Of a DNA stretch of 5,788 nucleotides, positions 1 through 5,002 are shown one piece after another (within the stretch, counting starts at the first letter, position 1; each line of letters opens with the position of its first letter). Source of the stretch: a bacterium (GTDB lineage Bacteria; Planctomycetota; Planctomycetia; Pirellulales; Pirellulaceae); the NCBI GenBank assembly GCA_030432015.1, contig JAUIHJ010000552.1, positions 1-5,788 of the forward strand. Reading direction: 5' to 3'. The notes beneath the pieces were generated by a model. It was given only the letters and a program-made list of their open reading frames with translations, searched no databases and had not been told where the DNA came from. Made by a program: the position numbers and the translations under genes.

Positions 1-234
1 ACAGGGCCAAAGGTCAATCACGACAGCTACGCCAAGATCGCGCGCGAGTTCGGTCGTCCACCCTCGGACATTCTCTTCCTGAGCGATGTGGTCACCGAAC
101 TGGCCGCCGCTCGACGCGCCGGAATGCAAACCGCACTCTGCCTCCGACCGGGTAACGCCGAGCCGCCCGCGGAACATGACTTCGAGACGATTCGAGATTT
201 CGGCGAAATCCGTTGCTCGGCGTCGATTCCCTGA
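1..234 (+). CDS. mtnC: Enolase-phosphatase E1 (acireductone synthase), C-terminal fragment
   Basis: Frame 1 is open from the window edge to TGA at 232-234, giving the last 77 residues; the start lies outside the window. The fragment begins TGPK, holding the conserved HAD motif III lysine (visible residue 4). It continues through DSYAKIARE and DILFLSDVVTELAAARRAGMQ, which contains the motif IV aspartate (residue 29) in the SDVVxEL block typical of E1 enzymes, and ends near FETIRDFGEI, matching the usual C-terminus. E1 enzymes are cytosolic HAD hydrolases. They enolise and dephosphorylate 2,3-diketo-5-methylthiopentyl-1-phosphate to acireductone in the methionine salvage pathway. The last residues (RCSASIP) look like a short non-conserved tail running into a 13-bp tandem repeat that contains the stop codon. 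Other HAD phosphatases are possible, but the SDVVxEL block and C-terminal pattern favour MtnC. Confidence 0.85.
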   Translation, partial: TGPKVNHDSYAKIAREFGRPPSDILFLSDVVTELAAARRAGMQTALCLRPGNAEPPAEHDFETIRDFGEIRCSASIP

Positions 235-259
235 ATTGATTCCCTGAATTGATTCCCTG
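225..259. repeat. 13-bp tandem repeat (2.7 copies) across the mtnC stop codon
   Basis: The unit gattccctgaatt occurs at 225-237 and 238-250, followed by a partial copy gattccctg at 251-259, all identical. The first unit contains the TGA stop of mtnC. A 13-bp period is not a multiple of three, so each added copy changes the reading frame, but the stop in the first unit shields the protein. It looks like a recent slippage duplication. Confidence 0.9.
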
Positions 260-293
260 GCAGGGTATTGGGCAGGTCAAACTGCGCGACTTG

Positions 294-366
294 TAGCCCG
301 ACGCGTTCGTCTGGAAGTCGCACGTTCGGCGACGCGCATTGCTTTCTTATAGCCCCACGCGTCCGT
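294..366. repeat. Pair of 17-bp imperfect direct repeats (TAGCCC element)
   Basis: The sequence tagcccgacgcgttcgt at 294-310 recurs as tagccccacgcgtccgt at 350-366, with 15 of 17 positions identical and 56 bp from start to start. The core cccgacgcg also appears at 1701-1709 in the next intergenic region. From memory, planctomycete intergenic regions often carry scattered TAGCCCGACGCGT-like elements; linking these copies to such a family is inference. A genome-wide count would settle it. Confidence 0.55.
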
Positions 367-431
367 TTTCGTGCTTGCCTCGAAGACCCCGATTGAAAAA
401 CCACGCGACCTGGATTCTCTGGGCGGAACAC

Positions 432-459
432 TTGACCGTTTGGGCGACCCGCCTATGAT
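432..459 (+). promoter_or_regulatory. Sigma70-like promoter for the secreted-protein gene
   Basis: A -35 hexamer TTGACC (432-437, 5 of 6 to consensus) and a -10 hexamer TATGAT (454-459, 5 of 6) are separated by 16 bp. Transcription would start near 466, giving a leader of about 160 nt before the ATG at 629. It is the best promoter-like match I found upstream of that gene. Confidence 0.55.
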
Positions 460-524
460 TCCCGCATGGGCAGGTGGGCCGCAAGTCGCGTCAGAAATCC
501 CCGCCCGCATCTTCATCCCAAGCA

Positions 525-604
525 CCTCCACGACGGAGGGCAGGCGGTTTCCTGACAAACCGTCACACGGCAGGGTTGCTTCAACTCACATGTCCCGTCA
601 CGGG
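525..604 (+). promoter_or_regulatory. Hairpin-forming 5' leader of the secreted-protein gene
   Basis: Three inverted repeats lie between the predicted promoter and the ribosome binding site. The first pairs cctcc (525-529) with ggagg (535-539). The second pairs ggcggttt (543-550) with aaaccgtc (557-564), 8 bp with one G-T pair and a 6-nt loop. The third pairs cccg (594-597) with cggg (601-604). The third ends 11 nt before the AGGAG at 616-620. None has a clean T-tract. I recognise no known riboswitch. Confidence 0.35.
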
Positions 605-628
605 TCATTTTGAACAGGAGCTTCTGTC

Positions 629-1675
629 ATGGATCGATTCGCCTTCATCTCCCCCTCTCCCCTGGCATTTCACACGCTGACGGCGATGGCGTTGCTGGCC
701 TTGACGGCGAATTCATCCGCGCACGCCGCAGCGCCGCAGGTGCAATTCGACGTACCTCTGGTGATCACCTGCGCCGATGTCACGACCGACGAGTTCGCCG
801 CACATCACCCTCAGCACCGCTTGCTGGAAGCCACCTTTGAAATCTCGTCGTACGTCTCGCACGGCACCGAGGCTGACCTGGTTGAATACATCTACCGCTT
901 CGTGAGCCCTCGGACGTCGGTCAGGGTGGTCGATTACCAACCGCGGACAACCCTCGCATCCGACTACGCCAGCGGGATCAACATCGAAAAGAAGGACGAA
1001 AAGACAAAGTCCACTGGCATCGCGCTCAACGGGGCCTGGGACCACCTGGTGCAAGCCAGTGGCAATAGCAGCATCGGTTCGAAGCGCACCGATTCCGAAC
1101 GATACGAATTGGTCGCCCCCATGGACGCAGTTGCCGCCAGTGGCACATTGCTGAATTCTCAAGGGGTCTATTTCAAATTGAGGCGGTCACGCCAATTGAA
1201 TCTCGAAGGATCGAAGGTCTTTACCATCGTCTTCTCGGCTCCCTTCGATTGGCAAGGCAGCCTGCTGATGGTGGATTGTCGAGCCCGCGGATACGACCGT
1301 GGGGTCGTCAGGCAATTGGACGAGTTGACGCAATGCGGCCAGTCACAATTGCGCGTCGTGCTGGTCGGCGTTGGAGACCAGGCGAGCTACGAACTGGCGG
1401 AGGACTTTGTTCGTGCCGAACGACAACTCTGCCGGTTGGCCGCGACAAGTCGCGACGATCTGCACCGCCTGAACTACCCGACCGTCTTTCATGAGCTTGG
1501 CGGGTTGCTCGACGTGGTCAAACCAAAAGTCGCCGACGCCTGGCTGGAACAACTGCTGCGTCATCCTCAGCGTGCAGCCAACACCGAATTACCACGCCGG
1601 TTGCCACCCAATCTTCGGGCGGCCGCGGAAGAATATCTCGCCGCCCACCGGCGACTCGACCGACTGATGCGGTAG
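629..1675 (+). CDS. Secreted protein of unknown function (348 aa)
   Basis: I do not recognise a named family. AGGAG at 616-620 lies 8 nt before the ATG at 629, a strong basis for this start. The N-terminus has a hydrophobic core at about residues 17-27 (LTAMALLALTA) followed by AHA at 31-33, an Ala-X-Ala site that fits signal peptidase I cleavage near residues 33-35. The mature protein is therefore probably exported. Residues 37-215 look beta-rich, with alternating hydrophobic strands, a charged KKDEKTK patch at 121-127 and a YFKLRRSRQLNLEGSKVFTI block at 181-200 followed by FDWQGSLLMVDCRARG; this suggests a beta-sandwich. Residues 250-348 look mainly helical, with many Arg and Leu. Four cysteines (48, 217, 236, 268) could form disulfides. 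The pattern resembles conserved hypothetical proteins I associate with planctomycetes, but this is memory only. The gene has its own promoter and converges on leuB. Confidence 0.85.
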   Translation: MDRFAFISPSPLAFHTLTAMALLALTANSSAHAAAPQVQFDVPLVITCADVTTDEFAAHHPQHRLLEATFEISSYVSHGTEADLVEYIYRFVSPRTSVRVVDYQPRTTLASDYASGINIEKKDEKTKSTGIALNGAWDHLVQASGNSSIGSKRTDSERYELVAPMDAVAASGTLLNSQGVYFKLRRSRQLNLEGSKVFTIVFSAPFDWQGSLLMVDCRARGYDRGVVRQLDELTQCGQSQLRVVLVGVGDQASYELAEDFVRAERQLCRLAATSRDDLHRLNYPTVFHELGGLLDVVKPKVADAWLEQLLRHPQRAANTELPRRLPPNLRAAAEEYLAAHRRLDRLMR

Positions 1676-1689
1676 CCGGCCACACGACG

Positions 1690-1721
1690 TTCGCGCCCGC
1701 CCCGACGCGAAGATCCGCGTC
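1690..1721 (+). other. Overlapping inverted repeats downstream of the secreted-protein gene
   Basis: Two mutually exclusive GC-rich hairpins are possible: ttcgcg (1690-1695) with cgcgaa (1706-1711), loop 10 nt, and gacgcg (1704-1709) with cgcgtc (1716-1721), loop 6 nt. They lie 15-46 bp after the TAG at 1673-1675, so a role in transcription termination is possible. No T-tract follows, so this is not a canonical intrinsic terminator. The rest of the 1676-1866 spacer between the convergent genes shows nothing else I can support. Confidence 0.3.
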
Positions 1722-1866
1722 CGAGCACGCCCCCGGCAGGTCAGCCTGAAGATCAACTCGTCGGCGGCAATCGAAACCAAAAAGTGCCCGTCCCTGAGCA
1801 TGCTTTCGCTTGCGCAACAGCACGGCAGCCTTGCCAAAATCGAGCGGCGCGAAATTCGGCAGTCCG

Positions 1867-2949
1867 TTATGCCTGCATCGCGGCCACAACCAGATCGCCA
1901 ACTTCGGATGTGCTGAAACCCATCCGACCGGCGGCCTGGCTTTTCATCTTGGTCCCCGTAACTTCCTGAATCGCCTTGAGAATGCGCGAGCCCGCGGCTT
2001 CTTGCCCGGTATGCTCCAATAGCATCGACATCGCGCCAATCGCAGCAATGGGATTGATCACGCCTTGACCGGTGTACTTGGGTGCGCTGCCACCCATCGG
2101 CTCGTACATGCTGACGCCGCCTGGATCGGGATTCATATTGCCCCCCGCCGCAACGCCCATCCCACCTTGGACCATCGCACCCAAGTCGGTGATGATGTCG
2201 CCAAACATATTGGTCGTCACGATCACGTCGTAATACTCGGGATTCTTGACCATCCACATACAGCAGGCGTCGACGTGGTTATAGTCCGGTTCGACATCCG
2301 GATAATCTTTGGCGACGTCCTGGAACGTTCGCCACCAGAGATCATGACCAAAGGTCAGCACGTTGGTCTTGGCGACCAGCGTTAGGCGTTTCCCCTTGGG
2401 GTTGTTTCGTTTCTGCGTGTACTCGAATGCCCAGCGAATGCAACGCTCGCATCCCTTCCGCGTGTAGATCGCGGATTGCGTGGCCACCTCGTCCGCGGTC
2501 CCCTTCTTGAGGAAGCCGCCGATGCCACAATACAGATCTTCGGTATTTTCTCGCACGACAACAAAGTCGATGTCTTCCGGCTTCTTGTCGGCCAGGGGGG
2601 TTTCCACACCGGGGTAGAGCTTTACGGGACGAAGATTAATGTACTGGTCCAGCTTGAATCGCAATTCCAGCAGCAACCCCTTTTCGAGGATGCCGGGAGC
2701 GACATCCGGGTGCCCGACGGCTCCGAGGTAGATGGCGTCGAACTTCTGCAACTCGGCCACCGCGCCCTCAGGTAGAATCTCCCCTGTCTTCAGGTAATGC
2801 TCGCCGCCAAACGAGAAGTCCTGCGTCGAAAATTCGAATCCATCAATCGACGCGGCCGCGGCCAGCACCTTCAGGGCTTCTGCCGTAACTTCGGGTCCGG
2901 TCCCGTCCCCACCAATCACCGCGATCTTCAAGTTATCTTTTGCATTCAC
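1867..2949 (-). CDS. leuB: 3-isopropylmalate dehydrogenase (actinobacterial-type LeuB)
   Basis: This 360-residue protein spans the full length of the beta-decarboxylating dehydrogenase family. LeuB oxidises and decarboxylates 3-isopropylmalate to 2-oxoisocaproate in cytosolic leucine synthesis. Visible sites are substrate arginines R97, R107 and R133, catalytic Y140 (ENTEDLY) and K194 (AKTNVL), and metal-binding D227, D251 and D255 (GDIITDLGA). The block ILEKGLLLELRFKLDQYINL, NLRPVKLYPGV, KTNVLTF and the TSEVGD tail closely recall the Mycobacterium LeuB type, which favours LeuB over tartrate, malate or homoisocitrate dehydrogenases. RENTEDLY is closer to isocitrate dehydrogenases, so some doubt about substrate remains. 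The nucleotide loop reads GGSAPKYTGQG (286-296): the usual His is Gly286, and the usual Asp-Ile pair is Lys291-Tyr292. The start is GTG at 2949-2947; an in-frame TGA nine bases upstream (2958-2956) excludes a longer protein, and AAGGA (2964-2960) sits 10 nt before it. Confidence 0.88.
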   Translation of the reverse strand: MNAKDNLKIAVIGGDGTGPEVTAEALKVLAAAASIDGFEFSTQDFSFGGEHYLKTGEILPEGAVAELQKFDAIYLGAVGHPDVAPGILEKGLLLELRFKLDQYINLRPVKLYPGVETPLADKKPEDIDFVVVRENTEDLYCGIGGFLKKGTADEVATQSAIYTRKGCERCIRWAFEYTQKRNNPKGKRLTLVAKTNVLTFGHDLWWRTFQDVAKDYPDVEPDYNHVDACCMWMVKNPEYYDVIVTTNMFGDIITDLGAMVQGGMGVAAGGNMNPDPGGVSMYEPMGGSAPKYTGQGVINPIAAIGAMSMLLEHTGQEAAGSRILKAIQEVTGTKMKSQAAGRMGFSTSEVGDLVVAAMQA

Positions 2950-2959
2950 GAAAAATCAG

Positions 2960-2964
2960 TCCTT
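2960..2964 (-). promoter_or_regulatory. Ribosome binding site deciding the leuB GTG start
   Basis: On the minus strand AAGGA precedes GTG by 10 nt. An in-frame TGA lies between them at 2958-2956, so the GTG is the first usable start in this frame. Confidence 0.65.
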
Positions 2965-3014
2965 GCCTTGCTAGGAACAGGTTGGGCGTTTGCAGCCTGA
3001 AGCTGAAGGAGCAG

Positions 3015-3043
3015 ATTCTATCAGTCGCTTGGCATACCCTCAA
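3015..3043 (-). promoter_or_regulatory. Sigma70-like promoter for leuB
   Basis: Read on the minus strand, TTGAGG (3043-3038, 4 of 6 to the -35 consensus) is followed after exactly 17 bp by TAGAAT (3020-3015, 5 of 6 to the -10 consensus). Transcription would start near 3008, giving a leader of about 59 nt. This leader has no leucine-codon-rich leader peptide and no terminator-like hairpin, so classical leu attenuation is not apparent. Confidence 0.55.
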
Positions 3044-3125
3044 CGTCCCCTGACATGGGAATCCGGTGCAAAACAAAGCACGATCGCGGCCAGCCCGCAT
3101 CACCCCGCGCTGCCTGCCGAGTCGG

Positions 3126-3671
3126 CTACTCAGTCCAGATGCCGCGACGCGCGGCCTTCGCTTCCTGCTCAGCCTGCTTGACCTTCCGGCCCATCGCCTG
3201 CGAGTCGCCGGGATAAACGTCCGCACGCGCCAGCCCAGCCCGGACCAGTGCCGTGTTGACCAGCAGGTCATCCACCATCACGTAAGCCAAGAACCGCTGA
3301 TAACGGTCCAGTCGGCGGCGATCAAAACGCAGCACAACGGTCCGCCGGTCCAACAAACGACGCGTCATGGCCGTCGCCTCGTCACCCCAGGGCTCGTCAA
3401 ATTCCGGACAGTTAATGCCCAACAACCTGATCGTGGCCTCATTCGTCAAGCGTTTTCCCGGTTGCGAATGAACCGCGGTCTGGCGAACGACCAGCGAGTC
3501 GCCATCAATCACACGAATGACTTCGCAGCCCCCCTCCTGCAAGAAAGCGGAGGTGGCAACACCCGGGCGCTGTGTGGCGCGATCGTAGGTGTAGCGAGCC
3601 AGAACAACCACCGCCAGTGCCACCACAATGTAAACAGCGGTGGAGGGGCGACGGCGAAAACGACGCGTCAT
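3126..3671 (-). CDS. Membrane-anchored staphylococcal-nuclease-like (SNase) protein
   Basis: This 181-residue protein starts with a basic segment (MTRRFRRRPS) and one hydrophobic segment at residues 11-25, consistent with a signal anchor that places the rest outside the cytoplasm. Residues 48-181 match the SNase fold: VIRVIDGDSLVV (D56, D58), IRLLGINCPE (R82, E90), DRYQRFLAY (R126), VNTALVRAGLA and a helical tail ending RRGIWTE. By comparison with staphylococcal nuclease, D58, R82, E90 and R126 correspond to D21, R35, E43 and R87. The calcium ligand D40 is replaced by N87, and the Gly before R87 is Gln125. The loop between D58 and R82 is about ten residues longer than in the reference enzyme. 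SNase enzymes cut DNA and RNA with calcium; whether this one is active is open. The ATG at 3671 follows the stop of the upstream CxxC gene by 12 bp, so the two are probably co-transcribed. The protein ends at TAG (3128-3126). Confidence 0.87.
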   Translation of the reverse strand: MTRRFRRRPSTAVYIVVALAVVVLARYTYDRATQRPGVATSAFLQEGGCEVIRVIDGDSLVVRQTAVHSQPGKRLTNEATIRLLGINCPEFDEPWGDEATAMTRRLLDRRTVVLRFDRRRLDRYQRFLAYVMVDDLLVNTALVRAGLARADVYPGDSQAMGRKVKQAEQEAKAARRGIWTE

Positions 3672-3683
3672 GAGCGTGGCGAA

Positions 3684-3989
3684 TCAGTTTTGGCTGAAGC
3701 CAAGGTGGACCGGAGCCTCGCGCCCGACTGGATTCTTCATGAACTTGCAGTGACAGTCGGGGCACAGGTCATATCGTTGGCGTTGATAAACGTCCTCGCC
3801 GTCGTAATCGGCATCTTCGTCATCGAGCCGTTCAAGGATTTCGTGGAGTTCAAGCAAATGGTCGCGATCGTCGTCCAGTTCTCCGCCGTCGACCGTATCG
3901 ACTTGGGCCTGAACTTCCAGCCGAACGACGTAGCGGAGCTCATCACTACCAAGGACTCGCTTACAGCGATCACACGAAAAATGAATCAT
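3684..3989 (-). CDS. Small acidic protein with two CxxC pairs (putative zinc-binding)
   Basis: The start chosen is ATG at 3989-3987, because AAGGA (4001-3997) sits 7 nt upstream. This gives 101 residues starting MIHFSCDRCKR. The frame stays open to a TTG at 4064 and has another ATG at 4004, but neither has as good a ribosome binding site. Two pairs of cysteines, C6/C9 and C76/C79 (plus C81), suggest one tetrahedral zinc site closing a long insertion. That insertion has two apparent strands (LRYVVRLEVQAQV, 18-30), then a very acidic and probably helical stretch (37-67) including HLLELHEILERL. The C-terminus reads YDLCPDCHCKFMKNPVGREA. I recognise it as resembling a conserved planctomycete hypothetical protein, without known function. 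It has no signal peptide, so it is probably cytosolic. It lies directly upstream of the SNase gene with a 12-bp gap. Confidence 0.8.
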   Translation of the reverse strand: MIHFSCDRCKRVLGSDELRYVVRLEVQAQVDTVDGGELDDDRDHLLELHEILERLDDEDADYDGEDVYQRQRYDLCPDCHCKFMKNPVGREAPVHLGFSQN

Positions 3990-4187
3990 TCCGCAGTCCT
4001 TCATGAAGAATTCTTTAAGATCTAATTTGATGACAAGTTTTCTTGATGACGACGTTTCCGCCAACGCAGCTCATCATGACCTCATCGTAATGCCAACGCG
4101 CCCGGCGGGGCAAGTCGATTGTTCTCGAAAAATTCGATCGCCGGCGCTGCTGGCATCCGCAGACTGGCCCGAGCCACGACATCCGGA

Positions 4188-4193
4188 TAGAAT
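4188..4193 (+). promoter_or_regulatory. Possible -10 element for the HNH gene
   Basis: TAGAAT matches five of six positions of the -10 consensus and is identical to the -10 proposed for leuB. No good -35 sits 16-18 bp upstream; the best candidate, CTGGCC or TGGCCC around 4164-4170, is weak. If used, transcription would begin near 4200 and both leader hairpins would be in the mRNA. Confidence 0.3.
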
Positions 4194-4231
4194 GCATGAA
4201 CCCCGCTCGGATCAAAATCCGCAAGTGTGGC

Positions 4232-4293
4232 AAACGAGTCATCACTCGTTTTACTCATTGGCGTAGTCGTTCGGTCAACTCCTTTGATCGAAC
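4232..4293 (+). promoter_or_regulatory. Two tandem hairpins in the HNH gene leader
   Basis: The first is a perfect 8-bp stem, aaacgagt (4232-4239) with actcgttt (4244-4251), loop catc. The second is a 9-bp stem with one G-T pair, gttcggtca (4269-4277) with tgatcgaac (4285-4293), 7-nt loop. They are separated by 17 bp and end 29 bp before the ATG. The first could also be a protein-binding palindrome. No plus-strand gene lies upstream for it to terminate. Confidence 0.45.
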
Positions 4294-4322
4294 AACCCGG
4301 CGCTTACCAAGGGAGACTCTCG

Positions 4323-4958
4323 ATGAGTCCAGAGCAGCGCGGTAACATCCTCAACACCAGCGTGCTTGTGTTGAATCGCCACTATGCAGCTGTCCGTGTT
4401 GTGACGGCACGACGGGCATTTGTACTGCTATACCGCGAAGTCGCGGAAGTTATCGATATCGAGGATGGACAGTTTTGCAATTATGATTTTGACGCCTGGT
4501 GTGAATTGAGCCAGCTCCGCCGGGACGATGGCAACCATCATGACGATTGGGTTCGGGCCGTCAACTTTGACATCCAATTGCCGCGGATTGTGCGACTCAC
4601 ACGGTTTGATCGTCAACACACATCCCAAGTGCGGCTGAACCGTCGAAATCTTTTTGCTCGGGACGGTCACTGCTGCCAATATTGCGGACAGTCCCTGCCG
4701 CCCAACCAGCTCAGCCTCGATCACGTCGTACCACGAAGCAAGGGTGGGCCAACCACCTGGGAAAATGTGGTCGCATCCTGCGTCCGCTGCAACACCAAGA
4801 AAGGGGGACGGACCCCCAAGGAAGCGCGGATGGTCTTAATGTCCAAGCCAAAGCAGCCGGCGCATAATCCGACCTTGACGATGAAATTGGACAATCCCAA
4901 GTTCGAGAGCTGGAAAACGTTTCTTCCCAAAGGCACGGCACACCTCGAAATGGGTTAG
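4323..4958 (+). CDS. HNH endonuclease family protein (211 aa)
   Basis: The ATG at 4323 is preceded by AAGGGAG with GGAG 7 nt upstream, so this start is preferred over an upstream in-frame start at 4227 that would translate through the hairpins. Residues 10-48 (NTSVLVLNRHYAAVRVVTAR and onward) form the N-terminal region shared by this widespread HNH family, followed by LPRIVRLTRF (87-96). The HNH core is complete: C118-x2-C121, the LDHVVPRSKGG block with D133 and H134, N148 in WENVV, and C153-x2-C156-N157 in SCVRCNTKKGGRTP. The four cysteines should bind a structural zinc, while D133/H134/N148/N157 form the beta-beta-alpha-metal site. The C-terminal tail (LDNPKFESWKTFL) is extra and ends at TAG 4956-4958. 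There is no signal peptide, so it is probably cytosolic. The physiological role of this family is not established; no methylase or other restriction partner is present in the window. It converges on the macroglobulin gene, 44 bp away. Confidence 0.88.
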   Translation: MSPEQRGNILNTSVLVLNRHYAAVRVVTARRAFVLLYREVAEVIDIEDGQFCNYDFDAWCELSQLRRDDGNHHDDWVRAVNFDIQLPRIVRLTRFDRQHTSQVRLNRRNLFARDGHCCQYCGQSLPPNQLSLDHVVPRSKGGPTTWENVVASCVRCNTKKGGRTPKEARMVLMSKPKQPAHNPTLTMKLDNPKFESWKTFLPKGTAHLEMG

Positions 4959-5002
4959 CGGGAAAATCCGGGGACACGCGCCAGACGAATGTCGTACCGC
5001 CA

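Larger units (their letters stand above)
235..628. other. Intergenic region with repeats, promoter and structured leader
   Basis: This 394-bp stretch between mtnC and the secreted-protein gene has no reading frame I would call a gene; the open frames on either strand are low-complexity and lack ribosome binding sites or recognisable motifs. It holds the end of the 13-bp tandem repeat, two copies of a 17-bp TAGCCC element (294-310 and 350-366), a sigma70-like promoter (432-459), three inverted repeats in the presumed transcript leader (525-539, 543-564, 594-604) and the ribosome binding site at 616-620. I see no clear intrinsic terminator for mtnC. Confidence 0.7.
3990..4322. other. Divergent intergenic region between the CxxC and HNH genes
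   Basis: This 333-bp stretch should hold promoters for both directions. No open frame in it looks coding. Visible elements are a 10-bp palindrome aagaattctt (4006-4015), a direct repeat ttgatgac (4027-4034 and 4043-4050, 16 bp apart), a small hairpin tcgaa/ttcga (4125-4137), a TAGAAT possible -10 box for the HNH gene (4188-4193) and two strong hairpins (4232-4251 and 4269-4293). I found no convincing -35/-10 pair for the minus-strand CxxC-SNase unit. Confidence 0.6.

Noticed and set aside
27..431. Minus-strand open frame of 134 residues opposite the mtnC end
   Set aside because: It overlaps the well-supported mtnC frame, is rich in Arg and Ser, has no recognisable motif, and crosses repeat DNA.
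466..555. A 29-codon plus-strand open frame starting at the predicted transcript start, possibly a leaderless leader peptide
   Set aside because: The coincidence with the predicted start rests on an unmapped promoter, and the peptide has no amino-acid bias suggesting attenuation.
277..558. Minus-strand open frame of 93 residues in the first intergenic region
   Set aside because: It runs through the TAGCCC repeats and the promoter, is very Arg-rich, and matches no domain; it looks like translated repeat DNA.
1797..1817. Short palindromes agcatgct and ttgcgcaa as a possible terminator for leuB
   Set aside because: The arms are only four bases each with no loop, and no T-tract follows in the right place.
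1589..2257. Minus-strand open frame of 222 residues overlapping leuB
   Set aside because: It is a shadow of leuB in another frame, with low-complexity Arg/Ser/Gly composition.
3066..4025. Plus-strand open frame of 319 residues opposite the SNase and CxxC genes
   Set aside because: Both minus-strand genes have clear family motifs, start signals and stops; the plus frame has none and is an antisense shadow.
3126..4958. HNH and SNase genes together as a defence island
   Set aside because: They are divergently transcribed across 333 bp, the SNase protein appears to lie outside the cytoplasm, and no methylase, helicase, sensor or mobile gene accompanies them.
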